From NCBI RefSeq assembly GCF_003703975.1, contig NZ_QTJY01000031.1:1-46036 (forward strand): a DNA stretch of 46,036 nucleotides, written 5' to 3'. The notes beneath the pieces were generated by a model. The model was not told the DNA's origin, made no database searches, and was given only the letters and a program-made list of their open reading frames with translations. Position numbers and translations under genes: made by a program. This stretch comes from Larkinella soli (GTDB lineage: Bacteria > Bacteroidota > Bacteroidia > Cytophagales > Spirosomataceae). Position 1 is the stretch's first letter, and each line of letters begins with the position of its first letter. Below are positions 42,867 to 46,036 of this stretch, in pieces.

Positions 42867-42881
42867 CGAAATCGAATTTCG
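42867..42881. repeat. Inverted repeat between the divergent promoters
   Basis: CGAAAT and ATTTCG are perfect complements around CGA; shifted by four bases, ATCGAA-T-TTCGAT (42871-42883) is also perfect. It lies upstream of both -7 boxes, where an activator would bind; the NUDIX-type regulator at 45233 is one candidate. Confidence 0.4.
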
Positions 42882-42891
42882 ATCCTATAAA

Positions 42892-42907
42892 ATGCAACCG
42901 ATTGCAT
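42892..42907. promoter_or_regulatory. Main LacI-type operator of the xylan locus
   Basis: ATGCAACCGATTGCAT is a 16-bp palindrome with one imperfect pair and the central CG typical of LacI-family operators. It ends 6 bases before the GH67 -7 box, so bound repressor would block RNA polymerase. Confidence 0.75.
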
Positions 42908-42913
42908 AATCCG

Positions 42914-42921
42914 TAAATTTG
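42914..42921 (+). promoter_or_regulatory. Bacteroidota-type -7 box for the GH67 gene
   Basis: TAAATTTG matches TAnnTTTG exactly and lies 75 bases before the ATG at 42997. No TTTG-type -33 is visible; the operator covers that region. Confidence 0.48.
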
Positions 42922-42996
42922 TCGGAAGTTTAAAGTTTCCAATCCGGATAAGTTGACGTTAACCCCTTACCTCTCAGTCTTAAAAAGCCTTTTTTC

Positions 42997-45120
42997 ATGA
43001 AAAATAGATCAGGTTGCCTTCTCCTGCTTTTCTGGCTGCTGGTGATCGGCCGGGCCGGGGCCATACCGCCGGCGGGTGACGACGGTTACCGGCTCTGGCT
43101 AAAATATGACCGGATCACCGATGACGCCCTTCGGCAGTCCTACGCCCGGGCGGCCGGGTTCATCGCCCTTTCCGGCGACGGCCCGATGCTCCAGACAGCC
43201 GCCGGGGAGTTACAGACCGGCCTGCAGGGCCTGCTCGGAAAAGCCGTTCCCCGGATCGGCGGGGCCGGCAATCGGACCGGCGGCATCGTGCTGGCGGTGA
43301 CGGCCGGAGAGCCGGGTTTGCAGCCCGAAGGCTACCGGCTTTCGACCCGGAACGGCAACCTGGTAGTGACCGGAAAAACCGACGCGGGGGTGCTGTACGG
43401 CGCGTTTGCCCTCCTGCGCCGGATTCAGACGGGGCAATCCCTCGAAACGATTTCGGAGACGAGCAACCCGAAAGTGCGGTTCCGGATGCTGAACCACTGG
43501 GACAACGTCGACGGCTCCGTGGAGCGCGGGTATGCCGGTTCGTCGCTCTGGAAATGGTATGAACTGCCCGAGCGCATCGACCCTCGCTACCGTGATTACG
43601 CCCGCGCCAATGCCTCGCTGGGCATTAACGCCACCGTCGTCAACAACGTGAACGCCAGCGCCCGGTTTATGACTGAAGAGTATCTGCGGAAAGTGGCGGC
43701 TCTGGCGCAGGTATTCCGGCCTTACGGCATTCGGGTCTATCTGTCGGTCTATTTTGCCGCGCCCAAAACGCTGGGCGGCCTGAAAACCTCCGACCCTCTT
43801 GACCCGCAGGTGCGGCAGTGGTGGGCCGACAAGGTGAAGGAGATTTACCGCATCATCCCGGATTTCGGCGGGTTTCTGGTCAAGGCCAACTCGGAGGGCG
43901 AACCCGGGCCGCAGGATTACGGCCGCACCCACGCCGACGGCGCCAACATGCTCGCCGAGGCCCTCAAACCCTACGACGGGGTGGTAATCTGGCGGGCCTT
44001 CGTCTACAAGGCCGACCCCAAAGGGGACCGGTTCAAAGCCGCTTACGACGAGTTTACGCCCCTCGACGGCCAATTCGACCCGAAGGTGATCGTGCAGGTC
44101 AAGAACGGCCCCATCGACTTCCAGCCCCGGGAGCCGTTTTCGCCCCTGTTCGGCAACATGCCCAGAACCCCGCTGGGCATGGAGTTTCAGCTGACGCAGG
44201 AATACCTCGGCTTTGCGACGCACCTCGTGTACGAAGCGCCGATCTTCAGGGAATGTCTGGAGTCGGATACGTATGTAGCCGGCAAGGGCTCGACGGTGGC
44301 GAAGGTCGTCGACGGCAGTCTGCACGGCTATGCGATGACGGCCATGGCGGGCGTTGCCAATACCGGGTCCCACCGCAACTGGACCGGCCACCCGCTGGCG
44401 CAGGCCAACTGGTACGCCTTCGGGCGGCTGGCGTGGGACCATACGCTGACGGCGGAGGCCATCGCCGGTGAATGGGTGCGGATGACGCTGACCCGGGAGC
44501 CGCAGGCCGTGAAGCGCATCGTGAACCTGCTGCTCCGTTCGCGGGAGATTTACGTCGATTATAACACCCCACTGGGGCTGTCGCGGCCGTGGACGGGCGT
44601 TCATTTCGCGCCGGAACCCTGGCAGAACCGCAGTTCGCGGCCCGACTGGACGGCCGTCTATTACCACCGGGCCGATTCCGTCGGGCTGGGCTTCGACCGG
44701 ACCGCCACCGGTAGCCGGGCGCTGGAGCAATATCGGCCGGAGGTGCGCCGGACTTGGGAAAATCCCGAAACCTGCCCGCTGCCGTTCCTGCTCTGGTTCC
44801 ATCATGTGCCCTGGACGAAGCAGCTGAGCAGCGGCCGCACGCTCTGGAACGAACTCTGCACCCGGTTTTACGCCGGTGCCGACTCGGTGCGCTGGATGCA
44901 GCGCGAATGGGCGCAGGTTAAAGCCGCCGTCGATCCCGATACCCACGCGGACGTAGCCGGACGGCTGCTGACCCAGGAGCGCGAAGCGATCTGGTGGCGG
45001 GATGCCTGGGTGCTCTATCTGCAAACGTTCTCGAAACAGCCCATCCCGACCCCGTTCCGAAAGCCGGAGCGGACGCTGGAAGAGGTGAAACGCTCCGTCG
45101 ATGTTTACCTGTTGCGCTGA
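42997..45120 (+). CDS. GH67 alpha-glucuronidase
   Basis: The 707-residue protein has a signal peptide (1-22), an N-terminal beta-sandwich (about 25-150), a TIM barrel and a C-terminal helical domain. Catalytic residues align with characterised GH67 enzymes: acid E300 in VKANSEGEPGP, and base pair D374 in GPIDFQPREP and E402 in QLTQEYLG; LNHWDNVDGSVERGYAG is also diagnostic. It releases 4-O-methylglucuronic acid from the non-reducing end of aldouronic acids, the step after CE15 and endoxylanase. It diverges from the LacI operon and is followed after 112 bases by the NUDIX-like regulator. The operator next to its promoter suggests repression by the LacI protein. Confidence 0.96.
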   Translation: MKNRSGCLLLLFWLLVIGRAGAIPPAGDDGYRLWLKYDRITDDALRQSYARAAGFIALSGDGPMLQTAAGELQTGLQGLLGKAVPRIGGAGNRTGGIVLAVTAGEPGLQPEGYRLSTRNGNLVVTGKTDAGVLYGAFALLRRIQTGQSLETISETSNPKVRFRMLNHWDNVDGSVERGYAGSSLWKWYELPERIDPRYRDYARANASLGINATVVNNVNASARFMTEEYLRKVAALAQVFRPYGIRVYLSVYFAAPKTLGGLKTSDPLDPQVRQWWADKVKEIYRIIPDFGGFLVKANSEGEPGPQDYGRTHADGANMLAEALKPYDGVVIWRAFVYKADPKGDRFKAAYDEFTPLDGQFDPKVIVQVKNGPIDFQPREPFSPLFGNMPRTPLGMEFQLTQEYLGFATHLVYEAPIFRECLESDTYVAGKGSTVAKVVDGSLHGYAMTAMAGVANTGSHRNWTGHPLAQANWYAFGRLAWDHTLTAEAIAGEWVRMTLTREPQAVKRIVNLLLRSREIYVDYNTPLGLSRPWTGVHFAPEPWQNRSSRPDWTAVYYHRADSVGLGFDRTATGSRALEQYRPEVRRTWENPETCPLPFLLWFHHVPWTKQLSSGRTLWNELCTRFYAGADSVRWMQREWAQVKAAVDPDTHADVAGRLLTQEREAIWWRDAWVLYLQTFSKQPIPTPFRKPERTLEEVKRSVDVYLLR

Positions 45121-45194
45121 CGACCCGATTTGCGGCCGGGGCCGCCAACCCAAGAAAGCCTTCGGGGAGGTCGTGAAATTCTGCGATTGCCCGC

Positions 45195-45202
45195 TATCTT
45201 AG
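45195..45202 (+). promoter_or_regulatory. Weak -7 box candidate for the NUDIX-like gene
   Basis: TATCTTAG resembles TAnnTTTG with one mismatch and lies 31 bases before the ATG at 45233. No -33 element is visible, so transcription may instead read through from GH67. Confidence 0.28.
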
Positions 45203-45232
45203 CCGGAATTTTGATTTTGCAGGCAGCAGGCA

Positions 45233-45931
45233 ATGTTAGACCAATACAGGCAGCAGCATCCGTATTTACTGGCTCTGGATTCGATCATCTTCGGCTTCGA
45301 CGGCGAGGGCCTGAAGGTGCTGCTGGTTCGGCGGGGGGTGGAAGCGGAAACCTGGTCGCTGATGGGCGGCTGGCTTCAGCCCGACGAGAGCCTCGAACAG
45401 GCCGCGGCCCGCATCCTGTTCGAACTGACCGGCCTGACCAACGTCTACCTCGAACAGCTGTACGCCTTCGGCGACCCGCACCGCGACCCCATCGTCCGGA
45501 CGATTTCGGTGGCTTATTTCTCCTTAGTGAAGGTGGCCGACTACGAATCGAAGCTGTCGGAGACGTTTCAGGCCCGCTGGTTCTCGATCTACGACCTGCC
45601 CCCGCTGCTGTTCGACCACGGCGACATGGTGTCGCTGGCGATCCGGCGGCTGCGCTACAAGGCCGCCCAGCACCCCATCGGTTTCGAGTTGCTGCCCGAA
45701 AAGTTCACTATCCCGCAGCTGAAAAAGCTGTACGACGCCATCTACAATACCGAGTTCGACCGGCGCAACTTCAGCCGCAAAATCCTGTCGACCCACCTGT
45801 TGATCAAGCTCGACGAAAAACAGAAGGGTTTCTCCAAAAAGGGGGCCTTCTACTACCGCGTCGATACGGAGAAATACCGGCAGCTTAATCATTCCTTCCT
45901 GAATTTCATTGCCTCGCCTTTGGCTCCGTAA
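45233..45931 (+). CDS. NUDIX-like (NrtR/AraR-type) sugar-responsive transcriptional regulator
   Basis: A 232-residue protein. The N-terminal NUDIX-like domain (about 10-145) has the box at G46-L68, but two of its metal-binding glutamates are replaced: the REUxEE part reads RILFEL (R60-L65), so pyrophosphatase activity is unlikely. The C-terminal winged helix (about 155-225: LLPEKFTIPQLKKLYDAIYN, FDRRNFSRKILSTHLL, FYYRVDTEKY) matches the NrtR/AraR group, which in Bacteroides controls arabinose use. Next to GH67 it probably senses xylose, arabinose or a related sugar. It may be annotated as a NUDIX hydrolase; the degenerate box argues for a regulator. Confidence 0.9.
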   Translation: MLDQYRQQHPYLLALDSIIFGFDGEGLKVLLVRRGVEAETWSLMGGWLQPDESLEQAAARILFELTGLTNVYLEQLYAFGDPHRDPIVRTISVAYFSLVKVADYESKLSETFQARWFSIYDLPPLLFDHGDMVSLAIRRLRYKAAQHPIGFELLPEKFTIPQLKKLYDAIYNTEFDRRNFSRKILSTHLLIKLDEKQKGFSKKGAFYYRVDTEKYRQLNHSFLNFIASPLAP

Positions 45932-45940
45932 AGTGGACCA

Positions 45941-46036
45941 CCCCCCGGCCCCCTCCTTACCAAGGAGGGGGTGGCTTCGCAAGGTTTGAAACTGGCAGAG
46001 CACTCCCCCTCCTTACCAAGGAGGGGGGCCGGGGGG
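45941..46036. repeat. G/C-rich inverted-repeat element with two hairpins (BIME-like), cut at the right edge
   Basis: Two copies of a hairpin with arms CCCCCTCCTT and AAGGAGGGGG and loop ACC lie at 45949-45971 and 46005-46027, separated by a 33-base unique spacer. The outer flanks are also inverted: CCCCCCGG at 45941-45948 and GCCGGGGGG at 46028-46036, so the unit is a 96-base palindromic array. It starts 10 bases after the NUDIX gene stop and may act as a terminator or as a dispersed repeat. The right end is cut by the window. Confidence 0.82.

Larger units (their letters stand above)
42651..42996. promoter_or_regulatory. 346-base divergent control region of the xylan locus
   Basis: No gene is present. 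In order it holds a LacI-type half-good operator (42716-42731), a TAATTTTG -7 box for the LacI operon (minus, 42859-42852), an inverted repeat CGAAATCGAATTTCG (42867-42881), the main operator (42892-42907) and a TAAATTTG -7 box for GH67 (42914-42921). The layout allows one repressor to control both sides and to form a loop between operators 176 bases apart. Confidence 0.6.

Noticed and set aside
43210-45153. 647-codon frame antisense to GH67
   Set aside because: GH67 is certain from its catalytic residues; the antisense frame has no domain.
45233-45931. Active NUDIX pyrophosphatase
   Set aside because: Two of the metal-binding glutamates of the box are replaced and a full winged helix follows, so a regulator is more likely.
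45941-46036. CRISPR array
   Set aside because: Only two repeat copies, each itself a perfect hairpin, with inverted outer flanks; this fits a palindromic dispersed element, not a CRISPR.

Overview
The window looks like a high-GC member of the Bacteroidota, most likely order Cytophagales (Spirosomaceae-like). Three things support this: two long secreted proteins end in type IX secretion (T9SS) sorting domains; many genes have a TAnnTTTG-type -7 box instead of a sigma70 box, with no clear Shine-Dalgarno sequence; and the gene content fits (LytS-type kinase, DUF1501, GH26, GH67, CE15, CotH and NUDIX-type sugar regulators). The family placement is inference. No tRNA, rRNA, CRISPR array, transposase or integrase was seen. 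Nearly all the sequence is coding, and most long antisense reading frames are shadows caused by high GC.

Layout. 1-142: start of a lipoprotein gene cut by the window edge. 338-8215: a phosphorelay and chemosensory-like cluster. Two minus-strand genes (a CheY-like regulator and a REC-HPt protein) diverge from a plus-strand run: a CHASE3-GAF hybrid kinase with three receivers, CheR, CheB, a REC-kinase and an Rcp1-like regulator. Together they hold seven receiver domains and no DNA-binding output. 8314-11885: a copper operon (HMA chaperone, class I fructose-bisphosphate aldolase, CopA ATPase) that ends at a strong hairpin shared with a converging lipoprotein gene. 12648-16277: a compact module of three proteins without signal peptides: a subtilisin-like protease, a small propeptide-like protein, and a two-HKD phospholipase D-family protein. 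This is the best candidate for an undescribed system. 16288-21432: single genes (DUF1501, Crp/Fnr regulator, SnoaL-like protein, AI-2E-family transporter, GH26 mannanase). 21569-29185: two large T9SS cargo proteins (a metzincin protease with propeller and Ig domains, and a CotH-kinase protein) flank a ModE-like regulator and a molybdopterin-fold periplasmic protein. 29261-36100: a LytS-type kinase diverges from a two-gene RND efflux operon in which the pump is fused to a TolC-like outer-membrane factor. 36107-45931: a glucuronoxylan-utilisation locus. 45941-46036: a G/C-rich inverted-repeat element at the right edge.

How the genes work together. In the xylan locus a LacI regulator heads a tight minus-strand operon (CE20-type acetylesterase, CE15 glucuronoyl esterase, GH43, two unknowns). 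It diverges from a GH67 alpha-glucuronidase and a NUDIX-like regulator whose catalytic box is degenerate. A near-perfect LacI-type operator lies just upstream of the GH67 -7 box. The enzymes would remove acetyl, lignin-ester, arabinosyl/xylosyl and methylglucuronosyl substituents from glucuronoxylan. The efflux operon supplies adaptor, pump and outer-membrane channel from only two reading frames. In the copper operon a metal-independent aldolase sits between a copper chaperone and the copper exporter, which suggests that glycolysis is protected during copper stress.
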